Source: Xanthobacteraceae bacterium | Lineage (GTDB): Bacteria > Pseudomonadota > Alphaproteobacteria > Rhizobiales > Xanthobacteraceae | Assembly: GCA_019635635.1 (NCBI GenBank) | Contig: JAHBZB010000001.1 | Location: 1,054,001-1,118,000, forward strand | Length of the DNA stretch: 64,000 nt | Direction of reading: 5' to 3' | In this document: positions 36,221 to 44,826 of the stretch, in pieces | Layout of the letters: every line of letters starts with the position of its first letter | How positions within the stretch are numbered: the stretch's first letter is position 1 | The notes under the pieces: model-generated | Told to the model about the DNA's origin: nothing | The model's database searches: none | Seen by the model: only the letters and a program-made list of their open reading frames with translations | Made by a program: the position numbers and the translations under genes

Positions 36221-36936
36221 GGGGTTATCAGCAGCCGATAGCCTACGCCGCGCACCGTGCGCAGATAGACCGGGTCGGCAGGGTCCTTCTCGATCTTGCG
36301 GCGCAGCCGATTGATCTGCACATCGACCGCGCGGTCGGAGGCGTCGCCGCCGGGTGCGACCAGATCCTGCCGCGGCACGGTTTCGCCCGCGCGTTGCGAG
36401 AGCACGCGAAGCATGTCGCACTCGCGGTCGGTGATGCGCACCGGCCCGCCGTTCTTCGTGAGGTCGCCGCGCTCGAGATGAAATTCGAAATCGCCAAAGC
36501 GCACGCTTTCGACCGCGGGTACGGCGGGCGTCGCTGCGCGGCGCAGCACGCTGTTGATGCGCAGGAGCAACTCGCGCGGATCGAACGGTTTCGGCAAGTA
36601 ATCGTCGACGCCGGCTTCGAGACCCGCGATGCGGTCGGAAGTTTCCGCGCGGGCGGTCAGCATCAGGATCGGCACGTCGGAATTTTCGCGAATGGATTTC
36701 GCGAGCTCGAGCCCGGTCTCGCCGGGCATCATCACGTCGAGCACCAGCATGTCGAAAGCCATGCCGCCGAGTTTCACGCGGGCGTCGGCGGCATCGGAAG
36801 CGGTGGTGACGCGATAGGCGTGGTCGGTGAGATAGCGCGAGAGCAGCTCGCGAATGCGCTGGTCGTCATCGACCACCAAGAGATGCGGCGCGTCGTCGGA
36901 GGGCGCCTTGAGCGGCTTGTTCATGGCCGTGTTCAT
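36217..36936 (-). CDS. petR: OmpR-type response regulator (PetR-like)
   Basis: The 239-aa protein has a receiver domain with acidic DDD (LLVVDDDQRIRELL), phosphoacceptor Asp (DMLVLDVMMPGETGLELA), Thr (LMLTARAET) and Lys (YLPKPFDPRELL). A winged-helix DNA-binding domain follows (ITDRECDMLRVLSQRAGETV, DVQINRLRRKIE, LRTVRGVGYRLL). Pairing with a preceding MarR gene matches the alphaproteobacterial petP-petR operon, known from Rhodobacter to be needed for photosynthetic and respiratory growth. The ATG at 36936 overlaps the MarR stop (ATGA). Confidence 0.85.
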   Translation of the reverse strand: MNTAMNKPLKAPSDDAPHLLVVDDDQRIRELLSRYLTDHAYRVTTASDAADARVKLGGMAFDMLVLDVMMPGETGLELAKSIRENSDVPILMLTARAETSDRIAGLEAGVDDYLPKPFDPRELLLRINSVLRRAATPAVPAVESVRFGDFEFHLERGDLTKNGGPVRITDRECDMLRVLSQRAGETVPRQDLVAPGGDASDRAVDVQINRLRRKIEKDPADPVYLRTVRGVGYRLLITP

Positions 36937-37475
36937 TTCTTCGTGTCCGCGCCGGCAATCAGGCGCTCGACTTCCTCGCGCGATTCCGGATCGATCATGG
37001 ACGCCAGAAACTTCCGCGCTTCGAGACGGGCGCCGGGTCCGCATTCGTTGAAGGCGCGGGCAAAACGCCGGGTCTGGAGGGAGACCAACTGGCGCGAGAG
37101 TTCCTCGCCCTTGGCCGTCACATAAAGCAGCCGCTCGCGGCGGTCGCTGTCGCCGGCGCGTTGCAAGACGTAGCCGTGATCGACGAGTTCGCGCAGCACG
37201 CGGCCGAGGCTCTGCTTGGTGATCTTCAGCACGGCAAGGAGGTCGGCGACCCGCATGCCGGGATGGCGGCTTACGAAATGGACGACCCGGTGATGGGCGC
37301 GGCCGAAGCCGAGCTGTGCCAGATGTTCATCGGCATCGCCGACGAAATCCCGGTATGCAAAAAATAACAGCTCGATCAGCTCGACCGCAGGGATGCCCTC
37401 ATTGCCTTGAGAATCATCGCTTTTTCCCCCGGTCTTGGGGCTAACAGGGAGCGCGGAGACGTTTACGTCAGCCAT
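36933..37475 (-). CDS. petP: MarR-family regulator (PetP-like)
   Basis: The 180-aa protein has the MarR winged helix: FGRAHHRVVHFVSRHPGMRV, ADLLAVLKITKQSLGRVLRE, LVDHGYVLQRAGDSDRRERL and LYVTAKGEELSRQLVSLQTR. It leads an operon with the response regulator and kinase, each overlapping the next by four bases. The MarR-OmpR order is that of petP-petR in Rhodobacter; the petP assignment rests mainly on this context. It is divergent from ilvE over 202 bp containing a perfect TTTCGCGAAA palindrome, a possible operator. Confidence 0.82.
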   Translation of the reverse strand: MADVNVSALPVSPKTGGKSDDSQGNEGIPAVELIELLFFAYRDFVGDADEHLAQLGFGRAHHRVVHFVSRHPGMRVADLLAVLKITKQSLGRVLRELVDHGYVLQRAGDSDRRERLLYVTAKGEELSRQLVSLQTRRFARAFNECGPGARLEARKFLASMIDPESREEVERLIAGADTKK

Positions 37476-37514
37476 ATTGACTTATTTTCGTCTGATTGTT
37501 ACCGAGAGTGCCGT

Positions 37515-37524
37515 TTTCGCGAAA
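37515..37524. promoter_or_regulatory. Candidate operator palindrome between petP-like and ilvE genes
   Basis: TTTCGCGAAA is a perfect ten-base palindrome 40 bases upstream of the MarR start. MarR proteins often bind short palindromes in their own promoter. A single ten-base palindrome could occur by chance. Confidence 0.3.
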
Positions 37525-37677
37525 GGATCGTACCGAAAGGCCCGGTGGCCGCATTACGATCATTGCGCGAAGCAGACAGAACCGCTCTCATTGGCCGCAA
37601 ACATAACGGGTGTGGGCCGGTGAGGCAAAACCCGGAAAGAGAGAGCCGAGAACGGCTCGCCAGTGAGGAGCAACGCC

Positions 37678-38565
37678 ATGGCCGGTGAACCCTTCGACAA
37701 ACGTCCAGGAAAAATCTGGTACGACGGCCAACTCGTGCCGTGGGAAAGCGCGAACCTGCACGTGCTGTCACACGGGCTGCATTACGCAAGCTGCGTGTTC
37801 GAGGGCGAGCGCGCTTACGGCGGCGAAATCTTCAAGAGCACCGAGCACAGCGAGCGGCTCAGGAAGTCGGGCGAACTGCTCGATTTCGAAATCCCGTTCT
37901 CGGTCGCGGAGATCGATGAGGCGAAGGCGCTGGTGCTGAAAACCAACGGCCAGAAGGACGCTTATGTGCGCCCGGTCGCATGGCGCGGCTCGGAGATGAT
38001 GGGCGTCTCGGCGCAGAACAACAAAATCCATCTTGCGATCGCGACCTGGGAATGGCCGAGTTATTTCGATCCTGCGGAAAAGATGAAGGGCATCAGGCTC
38101 GACGTCGCCGACTATCGCCGCCCGGATCCGGCGACGATCCCGTGCAAGGCGAAGGCCGCGGGCCTCTACATGATCTGCACGATCTCGAAGCACAAAGCCG
38201 AACGCAAGGGCTACGCCGACGCGATGATGTACGACTATCGCGGCTTCGTCGCCGAGTGCACCGGCGCGAATATGTTCTTCGTGCAGGACGGCAAGCTGCA
38301 TACGCCGACGCCGGATTGCTTTCTCGACGGCATCACGCGCCGCACGGTGGTCGATCTCGCCAAGCGCCGCGGCTATGAAGTGATCGAGCGGCACATCAAG
38401 CCGGAAGAACTCGCGGGCTTCAGCGAGTGCTTCATCACCGGCACGGCGGCGGAAGTGACGCCGGTTTCCGAAATCGGCCAGTGGAAGTTCACGCCGTCCA
38501 AGATCACGCAGACGCTGATGGACGACTACACGGCCGCGGTGCAGCCGAAGCAGGCGGCGGCGTAA
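37678..38565 (+). CDS. ilvE: Branched-chain amino-acid aminotransferase
   Basis: The 295-aa class IV aminotransferase begins with IWYDGQLVPWESANLHVLSH and LHYASCVFEGERAY. It has the PLP lysine region (CKAKAAGLYMICTISKHKAE) and FVAECTGANMFFVQDG, FLDGITRRTVVDLAKRRGYE, CFITGTAAEVTPVSEI. It transaminates Leu, Ile and Val with 2-oxoglutarate. GAGGAG lies eight bases before the ATG at 37678. A GAGCCG-agaa-CGGCTC hairpin (37643-37658) stands just before the ribosome site. Confidence 0.94.
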   Translation: MAGEPFDKRPGKIWYDGQLVPWESANLHVLSHGLHYASCVFEGERAYGGEIFKSTEHSERLRKSGELLDFEIPFSVAEIDEAKALVLKTNGQKDAYVRPVAWRGSEMMGVSAQNNKIHLAIATWEWPSYFDPAEKMKGIRLDVADYRRPDPATIPCKAKAAGLYMICTISKHKAERKGYADAMMYDYRGFVAECTGANMFFVQDGKLHTPTPDCFLDGITRRTVVDLAKRRGYEVIERHIKPEELAGFSECFITGTAAEVTPVSEIGQWKFTPSKITQTLMDDYTAAVQPKQAAA

Positions 38566-38574
38566 GGCGTCATA

Positions 38575-38605
38575 CGTCATGGCCGGGACAAGGCCGGGCA
38601 TGACG
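38575..38605. repeat. REP-like palindrome after ilvE
   Basis: CGTCATG and CATGACG face each other around two GCCGGG units. The outline resembles palindromes at 18481 and 23349. It lies immediately after ilvE and before a second, stronger hairpin. Confidence 0.5.
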
Positions 38606-38622
38606 AAGAAGAAAGATAGCAA

Positions 38623-38654
38623 GCGCGGCGGGTCACCCCGCCGCGCATTTATTT
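38623..38654. terminator. Hairpin terminator between ilvE and moaE
   Basis: GCGCGGCGGG (38623-38632) and CCCGCCGCGC (38637-38646) form a perfect ten-base stem with a TCAC loop, followed by ATTTATTT. It lies between convergent genes and can serve both, with a weak T-rich tail on the plus strand. Confidence 0.7.
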
Positions 38655-39107
38655 CCAGCGGTCGAGCGCGCGTTCGTCTTTTTCGTTCGCCTCGACCCAG
38701 GCTTCGCGCTTTCCGCCTTCGGTGCGCTTCCAGAACGGGGCGCTCGACTTCAGATAATCCATGATGAACTCGGCGGCCTGAAAGGCGGCTTCGCGATGCG
38801 CGCTCGCGGTCGCAACGAAGACGATGGTTTCGCCCGGTTCGATGCGGCCGACGCGATGCACTACGCGCGCGGAGAGCAGCGGCCAGCGGCGCTTGGCTTC
38901 CTCGACGTGCGCCGAAATCTCCTGCTCGGCCATGCCGGGATAATGCTCGAGAAACAGCGCGGAGATTTCCTCGCCTTTCTCGTCGGCGCGGCAGATGCCG
39001 GAAAAGGACACGAGCGCGCCGACATTGCCGCCGGCAGCGGTGATGGCCTTCGACTCTTTATTCGTGTCGATCGGTTCGAGGGTGATCGTTACGGTTTCGC
39101 CGCTCAC
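38649..39107 (-). CDS. moaE: Molybdopterin synthase catalytic subunit MoaE
   Basis: This 152-aa protein has VGALVSFSGICRADEKGEEI, FLEHYPGMAEQEISAHVEEA, RVGRIEPGETIVFVATASAH, FIMDYLKSSAPFWKRTEGGK and REAWVEAN. The Lys residues and the KRTE element form the active site that transfers sulfur from MoaD thiocarboxylate to precursor Z. The start is a GTG at 39107. moaD lies immediately upstream, four bases apart, giving both synthase subunits. Confidence 0.94.
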   Translation of the reverse strand: MSGETVTITLEPIDTNKESKAITAAGGNVGALVSFSGICRADEKGEEISALFLEHYPGMAEQEISAHVEEAKRRWPLLSARVVHRVGRIEPGETIVFVATASAHREAAFQAAEFIMDYLKSSAPFWKRTEGGKREAWVEANEKDERALDRWK

Positions 39108-39111
39108 GGGA

Positions 39112-39363
39112 TCAGCCGCCCGTCATCGGCGGGAAAAACGCGATCTCGTTCGCGCCTGCGATTTTCGCGCCGGGCTGCACATGGGTCTTGTCGATGGCGG
39201 CGCGGATCACCTTGGGATTGTCGAAGGCGTATTCATATTCCTCGCCGCGCGACTTCAGCCATTGCATCAACTCGCCAATCGTCTGCACCGAGGCGGGGAT
39301 TTCGATATCCTCCTCGGTCTTATTCAGCCGCTCGCGCAGCCAGGCGAAATAAACGATCTTCAT
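39112..39363 (-). CDS. moaD: Molybdopterin synthase sulfur carrier MoaD
   Basis: The 83-aa ubiquitin-like protein starts MKIVYFAWLRERLNKTEEDI, has ELMQWLKSRGEEY and ends AFFPPMTGG. The C-terminal Gly-Gly is activated by MoeB-like adenylylation and thiocarboxylated to donate sulfur in molybdopterin. The ATG at 39363 matches family starts; a TTG three codons upstream is less likely. pgsA ends three bases inside its 5' part, so all three genes are closely linked. Confidence 0.93.
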   Translation of the reverse strand: MKIVYFAWLRERLNKTEEDIEIPASVQTIGELMQWLKSRGEEYEYAFDNPKVIRAAIDKTHVQPGAKIAGANEIAFFPPMTGG

Positions 39364-39364
39364 T

Positions 39365-39988
39365 TTACTCAACGAGATGTTTGGAGCCGGCGCGGAAATA
39401 GTCGTAGCCGGTGTAGAGCGTGAGTAGCGCGGAAAGCCAGAGCAGCGTCGCGCCGATATAGGTCGTGTAGGGCAAGACGCGGTCGCCGGCGTCGCCCGCG
39501 ATCAGAAAGCCGATCGCGACAAGCTGCATCATGGTCTTCCACTTCGCGAGATTGGTGACCGGAACGCTGACGCGCAATTCAGCGAGATATTCGCGCAGGC
39601 CCGAGACGAGAATCTCGCGGCAAAGAATGATGATCGCAGCCCATAGCGCCCAGCCGCGGATGGTGCCGTCGGCGGCGAGCATCAACAGACAGGACGAAAC
39701 CAGGAGCTTGTCTGCGATCGGATCGAGCATGCGGCCGAGTTTCGAGAACTGGCCGTAAGCGCGCGCGACCCAGCCGTCGAGATAATCGGTGATCGCAGCG
39801 ACGACATAAATCGCAAGCGCGACCCAGCGCAGCCACAGGCCGCCGTCGAGCACCGCGATTCCGAACAGGCACGCAGCCACCGCCGGCACTGCCGCGATCC
39901 GCCCGTAGGTCAGAATATTTGCAAGACTCCACGCCGAAGCGCCCTTGGCGGGCGTGACAGGTGCGGCGGTTGGCGTCGTCCGATTCAT
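39365..39988 (-). CDS. pgsA: CDP-diacylglycerol-glycerol-3-phosphate 3-phosphatidyltransferase
   Basis: The 207-aa membrane protein has the CDP-alcohol phosphotransferase motif DGWVARAYGQFSKLGRMLDP followed by IADK, with all conserved Asp, Ala-Arg and Gly residues. SLANILTYGRIAAVPAVAAC is the usual N-terminal segment. It makes phosphatidylglycerol phosphate. The ATG at 39988 was chosen because ten upstream codons are not conserved. It overlaps no upstream gene; uvrC ends 73 bases beyond on the same strand, the common uvrC-pgsA-moaD-moaE order. Confidence 0.95.
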   Translation of the reverse strand: MNRTTPTAAPVTPAKGASAWSLANILTYGRIAAVPAVAACLFGIAVLDGGLWLRWVALAIYVVAAITDYLDGWVARAYGQFSKLGRMLDPIADKLLVSSCLLMLAADGTIRGWALWAAIIILCREILVSGLREYLAELRVSVPVTNLAKWKTMMQLVAIGFLIAGDAGDRVLPYTTYIGATLLWLSALLTLYTGYDYFRAGSKHLVE

Positions 39989-40060
39989 CCGTTTTTCCGT
40001 TCCGGGCAAGCAAGCCACCCTCGTCTGGGCGCGTCAATGCGGCATCGCGCGAAGCTGCAT

Positions 40061-42103
40061 TCAGCCGCCTGCATGGAAGTAATCATAGACCGCCCGGGCG
40101 AGGCGGGCGTCGATGCCGGGCACGGTTTCGAGGTCGGACAGCGACGCCTGCTCGATCGCCTTCAGGGTTCCGAAGTGGTGCAGGAGCGCGCGCTTGCGCG
40201 ACGGGCCGACGCCCGGGATTTCCTGCAAGCCGGTGGTGCCGATGTCCTTGCTCCGGCGCGTGCGGTGCGAGCCGATCGCGAAGCGGTGCGCTTCGTCGCG
40301 CAGGCGCTCGACGAAATAAAGCACGGGATCGCGCGGCGGCAGGCGGAACGGTTCGCGGCCCCTGATGTGAAAGAGTTCGCGGCCGGATTCGCGTTCGAGG
40401 CCTTTCGCGATGGCGAGCAACGGAACGTCGCCGACGCCGACTTCTTCCATGGTTTCGCGCGCGGCGGTGAGCTGCGGCAACCCGCCGTCCACGATCACGA
40501 GATCAGGCCAAGGCGTATCGCTCGCCGTCTCGCTCGCGGCTTCTGCTGCCTGATCGCGCTGCGTGCGCGGGCTTTCCTCTACCAGCCGCTTGAAGCGGCG
40601 TTTGAGCACTTCGCGCATCATGCCGGTGTCGTCGCCGGCCTTGGTGTCGGGCGACTTGATGTTGAACTTGCGATACTGGTTCTTCGCAAACCCTTCCGGC
40701 CCGGCCACGATCATCGCGCCTACCGCATTGGTACCCATGATATGACTGTTGTCGTAAACCTCGATGCGTTTCGGCGCATGCGGAAGCTGCAACAGCTCGC
40801 CAAGGTTTTTCAAGAGCCGCAGTTGCGAAGACGATTCCGCAAGCTGCCGCTCGATCGCCTCGCGCGCGTTGCGGGTCGCGTGATCGATCAGTTCGTATTT
40901 CTCGCCCCGCTTCGGAACAGTAATTTCGACCTTGCGGTCGGCTCGTGTCGAAAGCGCTTCGGCAAGCACGTCCTGGTCCGGCACGTCATGCGAGAGCAGG
41001 ATTGCGCGCGGCACCGGCTTGCCATCGTAGAACTGCGCGAGGAACGAGCCCAGTACCTCGCCGGCTTCGAGCGACTTGTCGGCGCGCGGGAAATGCGCGC
41101 GGTTGCCCCAGTTCTGGTGATTGCGAATGAAGAAGCTCTGGATGCAGTTGATGCCGCCCTGCTGGAAGATCGCGAAGACGTCCGCTTCTTCGACGTTGCG
41201 CGGATGCACGCCGTGCTGCGACTGGATCAGCGAGAGCGCGGCCATGCGGTCGCGGATCACCGCGGCCTTCTCGTAATCCTGCTGTTCGGAAGCTGTCTGC
41301 ATTTGTGCGAGCAGCGCGTCCTTGATCGCCGTACTCTTGCCGCAGAGAAAGTCGCGCGCCTGATCGACCAGCCGGTTGTAGTCGTCGAGCGCGATCTCGC
41401 CGGTGCAAGGCGCGGAGCAGCGCTTGATCTGGAACAGCAGGCAAGGCCGCGTGCGGCTTTCATAAACGGAGTCCGAGCAGGAGCGCAGGAAGAACGCGCG
41501 TTCGAGCGCGGTAATCGTGCGGTTCACCGAGCCCGCGGAAGCGAACGGTCCGAAGAAATCGCCGGGCCGGTTGCGCGCGCCGCGATGTTTCGCGATCGCG
41601 GGTGCGGGATGGCCCGCGGTCAGGAGAATATAAGGAAACGACTTATCGTCGCGCAGCAGCACATTATAGAACGGACGGAAGCGCTTGATGAGGTTCGCTT
41701 CCAAAAGCAGCGCTTCGGGCTCGGTGCTCGTGGTCACGAACTCCATCGTGACGGTCGCAGCGATCATGCGCGCGATGCGGTTCGTGTGTCCGTCGGGCCG
41801 CGCATAGGAAGTCACGCGTTTACGGATGTTCTTGGCCTTGCCGACGTAGAGCACAGTGCCGTTCGCATCGATCATCCGGTAAACACCCGGCGCTTCGGGT
41901 GCCAGTTTCGCGAAACGCCGGATCGCGTCGCGGCCTTTTTGCAGGGGGCCGCTCTCGGGCTCGCTGTCGTCCTCGGGTGAGGACTCGATAATAGGCGCGG
42001 GTTCGTCGTCGTCGGCATCGTCCGCCGCGGCGCCGATCAGGCCTTCTTCTTCCTCGATCTTGCGCTCGAGTTCTTCGTCCGGTGCGGCTTTTTCGCGGGG
42101 CAT
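40061..42103 (-). CDS. uvrC: UvrABC excinuclease subunit C
   Basis: The 680-aa protein has an acidic N-terminal extension ([20 protein letters not shown]), a GIY-YIG domain ([26 protein letters not shown]) and the Cys-rich Fe-S loop ([20 protein letters not shown]). It also has a UVR motif, an RNase H-like 5'-nuclease domain ([33 protein letters not shown]) and the C-terminal helix-hairpin-helix repeat ([20 protein letters not shown]). It makes both incisions in nucleotide excision repair. The ATG at 42103 is used; thirteen in-frame codons precede it. Confidence 0.96.
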   Translation of the reverse strand: MPREKAAPDEELERKIEEEEGLIGAAADDADDDEPAPIIESSPEDDSEPESGPLQKGRDAIRRFAKLAPEAPGVYRMIDANGTVLYVGKAKNIRKRVTSYARPDGHTNRIARMIAATVTMEFVTTSTEPEALLLEANLIKRFRPFYNVLLRDDKSFPYILLTAGHPAPAIAKHRGARNRPGDFFGPFASAGSVNRTITALERAFFLRSCSDSVYESRTRPCLLFQIKRCSAPCTGEIALDDYNRLVDQARDFLCGKSTAIKDALLAQMQTASEQQDYEKAAVIRDRMAALSLIQSQHGVHPRNVEEADVFAIFQQGGINCIQSFFIRNHQNWGNRAHFPRADKSLEAGEVLGSFLAQFYDGKPVPRAILLSHDVPDQDVLAEALSTRADRKVEITVPKRGEKYELIDHATRNAREAIERQLAESSSQLRLLKNLGELLQLPHAPKRIEVYDNSHIMGTNAVGAMIVAGPEGFAKNQYRKFNIKSPDTKAGDDTGMMREVLKRRFKRLVEESPRTQRDQAAEAASETASDTPWPDLVIVDGGLPQLTAARETMEEVGVGDVPLLAIAKGLERESGRELFHIRGREPFRLPPRDPVLYFVERLRDEAHRFAIGSHRTRRSKDIGTTGLQEIPGVGPSRKRALLHHFGTLKAIEQASLSDLETVPGIDARLARAVYDYFHAGG

Positions 42104-42344
42104 GGCGGGAAAATAGGGTTTCAGGGCGTATCCGGCCAGCACGGGGAACTTTCGCCCCCGGCACGGCGGAGAAGGATCACGTTTCAGTCCATGGGCTTCC
42201 TCAGGAGAGCCCGTTTTTACCCTTTGTTAGGCACGCGAGCGAAGAAGCCCGCACTTCCTAACGGCAGTTAACTACTCAATTTTCTTAAAACTTTATCGTT
42301 CTCGGGAAAGCATTTTATTCCGCCCACCGCGGAGGAGGCCGGTT

Positions 42345-42950
42345 GTGAAGAAGTTGATCCTGGCAGCGGCATTGTTGGTCGCGGGCCCCGCTTATGCGGG
42401 TGATATGCCGCGCTACAATAACGCGCCGCAGGTCTACCAGAACCTGTTCAACTGGACTGGCTTTTATGCCGGCCTGAATACGGGTCTGGGCTGGGGCGAT
42501 GCCAACGGTTCCGACGTTTCCGGTTACGCAATCGGCGGCCAGATCGGTTACAATTATCAACTCGTGAGCGGCCTCGTGTTCGGTGCGGAAACCGACATTA
42601 CGATCACCGGCATCGATGGCGCGACCGCCAGCGGATTTTTCTCTGCGGATTACATCGGCACGCTGCGCGGCCGACTCGGTTATGCATTCGATCGCGTACT
42701 GCTCTACGCCACAGGTGGCTTTGCTTATGCTGGCGGCGATCTTCACGTTGCCGGTCTGTCGAACGACCAGACCCATTATGGCTACGCACTCGGTTTCGGC
42801 ATTGAAGGTATGATCGCGCCGAATATCAGCGCGCGGCTCGAGTATCTCTATACGGATTTTGGCAGTCGTACTTACCAAACCGTTGGCGGTCCGGTGGGCG
42901 TAGGCTTCAGTTCGAGTCTGCTGCGTGCCGGTGTGAACTATCGTTTCTGA
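42345..42950 (+). CDS. Outer-membrane beta-barrel protein (Omp25/31 type)
   Basis: This 201-aa protein has a signal peptide (MKKLILAAALLVAGPAYA-GD), then FNWTGFYAGLNTGLGWGDAN. It has repeating amphipathic strands (ISARLEYLYTDFGSRTY, SLLRAGVNYRF) and a terminal Phe for BAM recognition. It matches the porin-like barrel family of Rhizobiales. The start is a GTG at 42345 with GGAGGAGG six bases upstream. It is a paralogue of the next gene. The 241-bp upstream gap holds an A/T-rich stretch (42275-42300) but no recognisable gene. Confidence 0.87.
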   Translation: MKKLILAAALLVAGPAYAGDMPRYNNAPQVYQNLFNWTGFYAGLNTGLGWGDANGSDVSGYAIGGQIGYNYQLVSGLVFGAETDITITGIDGATASGFFSADYIGTLRGRLGYAFDRVLLYATGGFAYAGGDLHVAGLSNDQTHYGYALGFGIEGMIAPNISARLEYLYTDFGSRTYQTVGGPVGVGFSSSLLRAGVNYRF

Positions 42951-43227
42951 GTTTGATTCAAAGCAAACAAATGAAATGGAACTTTTGAAATAAACGTCGC
43001 GTAATGGAACCTGTAATGAGATGCAGCGTTTGCATGAAGGTCCACTTAATCGACGAATTCGTGTCCGGTTTCCGCCATATTCTGGTACCGCCTTTTCGGT
43101 GCGGTGTTGCCGAAATGGCATAGTTTTTCGGCACTCTTGGAGTTAAACCGACGCGAACTTAAGCGACCAACTGGCCTCCTTGGTGGGGGCGTTGTTTTCC
43201 AAGTTCTGTGAATCAAGGATGGTCAAA

Positions 43228-43812
43228 ATGAAGAAGATCCTGCTCTCCGGTGTCGCGCTTGCTGCGCTGCTCGCCGCGGCTCCCGCTTCCGCCGCCGACA
43301 TGCCGGTCCGCGGCCCGGTCTATAAGGCTGCTCCGGCGCCGGTGTTCAACTGGACCGGTTTCTACTTCGGCGGTCACGTCGGCTACGGCTGGAGCGATAC
43401 CGCTGTCGGCAACGTCGACGGTTTCCTCGGCGGTCTGCAGACCGGTTACAACTGGCAGCTCAGCCGCAACTGGGTGTTCGGCGTCGAAGCTGACATCAGC
43501 GGCACCGACATGAACAACGCCTTCCCGGCGCACATCGACTACCTCGGCACGCTGCGCGCTCGCGTCGGCTACACTTGGGATCGCACGATGCTGTACGGCA
43601 CGGGCGGTCTGGCCTGGAACCGCAGCGCGGTTGCCGGCTTCCACGACACTGACACCGGCTATGCGCTCGGCGCTGGTATCGAATGGGCGTTCGCTCCGGC
43701 TTGGTCGGCGAAGGTTGAGTACATGTACTACAACTTCGACAACACCACGACGCTCGGCAATACCGACGCCTCGACCGTCAAGGTCGGTCTGAACTATCGC
43801 TTCGGCTACTAA
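43228..43812 (+). CDS. Outer-membrane beta-barrel protein (Omp25/31 type)
   Basis: The 194-aa product has a signal peptide (MKKILLSGVALAALLAAAPASA-AD), the family core VFNWTGFYFGGHVGYGWSDT, ADISGTDMNNAFPAH, LRARVGYTWDRTMLYGTGGL and AWSAKVEYMYYNFDNTTT, and ends VGLNYRFGY. It is a paralogue of the preceding gene, with shorter strands. AAGGA lies eight bases before the ATG at 43228. Codon use is strongly biased toward C-ending codons, as expected for an abundant protein. A strong terminator follows; the 277-bp gap before it holds no gene. Confidence 0.9.
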   Translation: MKKILLSGVALAALLAAAPASAADMPVRGPVYKAAPAPVFNWTGFYFGGHVGYGWSDTAVGNVDGFLGGLQTGYNWQLSRNWVFGVEADISGTDMNNAFPAHIDYLGTLRARVGYTWDRTMLYGTGGLAWNRSAVAGFHDTDTGYALGAGIEWAFAPAWSAKVEYMYYNFDNTTTLGNTDASTVKVGLNYRFGY

Positions 43813-43835
43813 GCCGAACCGAATTCAAGACAAGA

Positions 43836-43866
43836 AAAACCCCGGACTTCGGTCCGGGGTTTTTTG
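43836..43866 (+). terminator. Rho-independent terminator after the second barrel gene
   Basis: AACCCCGGAC and GTCCGGGGTT close around TTCG-like TTCG sequence and are followed by TTTTTTG. It lies 24 bases past the stop and faces the convergent GST gene. Confidence 0.9.
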
Positions 43867-43882
43867 TTTTTGTGCACCGTTC

Positions 43883-44488
43883 TCAATGCGCTTTGGTTTT
43901 TTCGAAGGATGGGACCTTCACCGCGAAATCGTCGAGCCAGGCGACGAGCTTCGGATAATCCGCACGCCATTTTCCCTCGAAACGCAGATCGAGATAGCCG
44001 AGCGCGCAGGCGAGCGCGATGTGGCCGATGTCCGGGGTCGCGGGCAGCGACGGCGGGCTCGCCTCGAGTACGTCGAGCGCGCGCGTAATCTTTTCCGCCT
44101 GATAGTCGGTCCATTTCGCGACCCAGTGCTCCTCCGGACGAAAACGCTTTTCGTAAACCTGAAGGAGTGCAGCATCCATGATGCCGTCCGCAGTCGCGTG
44201 CAGACGCAGCGTATCCCAGCGCGGCTTGCCGTCGCGTGGAATAATCTTTCCGCCGCCGGCGAGGCTGTCGAGATATTCGAGGATCACCGGAGAATCGAAC
44301 AGCACCGAACCGTCTTCCAGAATCAGCGCGGGGATTTTTCCGAGCGGGTTCTGTTTGCGGATCGTGTCCGACGGATCGTTGGTGTCGGTGACTTCGACCT
44401 TGATGCGGTCGCTCAAGTTCAGAAGCGCCGCGGCGATCTTGATTTTACGCCCGAAGGGCGAGGGCGGAGAACTGCGTAAGATAAGCAT
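43883..44488 (-). CDS. Glutathione S-transferase family protein
   Basis: The 201-aa protein has the thioredoxin-like N-domain: LILRSSPPSPFGRKIKIAAA with Ser at the catalytic position, NPLGKIPALILEDGSVLFDS and ILEYLDSLAGGG. A helical C-domain follows (AEKITRALDVLEASPPSLPA, IGHIALACALGYLDLRFEGK). The substrate is unknown. The final charged residues KTKAH lack a membrane segment. A cold-shock gene follows 30 bases upstream on the same strand. Confidence 0.88.
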   Translation of the reverse strand: MLILRSSPPSPFGRKIKIAAALLNLSDRIKVEVTDTNDPSDTIRKQNPLGKIPALILEDGSVLFDSPVILEYLDSLAGGGKIIPRDGKPRWDTLRLHATADGIMDAALLQVYEKRFRPEEHWVAKWTDYQAEKITRALDVLEASPPSLPATPDIGHIALACALGYLDLRFEGKWRADYPKLVAWLDDFAVKVPSFEKTKAH

Positions 44489-44518
44489 TGCTACTTATCG
44501 TACGCGGTTCCGGTCCGA

Positions 44519-44734
44519 TCAACTGGCGTTCTCGAGATTCACCGCTTTCGGTCCCTTGCCGCGCTTGTCCGGCTCGATCTCGAACGAGACGCGCTGTCCT
44601 TCATTCAAGGTGCCGAGACCCGAACTCGTTACCGCCGAAACGTGGACGAAAACGTCGCGCCCGCCGTCATCGGGCTTGATGAAGCCATAGCCTTTTTCGC
44701 TGTTGAAAAACTTCACGGTGCCGACCGTCGGCAT
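44519..44734 (-). CDS. Cold-shock domain protein
   Basis: This 71-aa protein starts [20 protein letters not shown] with RNP-1 (KGYGFI), RNP-2 (DVFVHVSAV) and ends [20 protein letters not shown]. It binds single-stranded RNA or DNA and acts as an RNA chaperone. AGGGGAGAG precedes the ATG by five to eight bases. The long 5' part (44735-44826) shows no additional ORF, but such leaders often regulate csp translation. Confidence 0.95.
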   Translation of the reverse strand: MPTVGTVKFFNSEKGYGFIKPDDGGRDVFVHVSAVTSSGLGTLNEGQRVSFEIEPDKRGKGPKAVNLENAS

Positions 44735-44826
44735 ACTTTCTCTCCCCTGTATTTTGCGGCCGCTTATGCGGCTCTCTCTTCCCGGCCGAAAGCGTAGGCG
44801 AAACCGCCTGCCTTGAAAAGCAGCAG

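Noticed and set aside
42315-43121. Minus-strand frame opposite the first barrel gene
   Set aside because: Overlaps a clear barrel gene and has no signal or domain.
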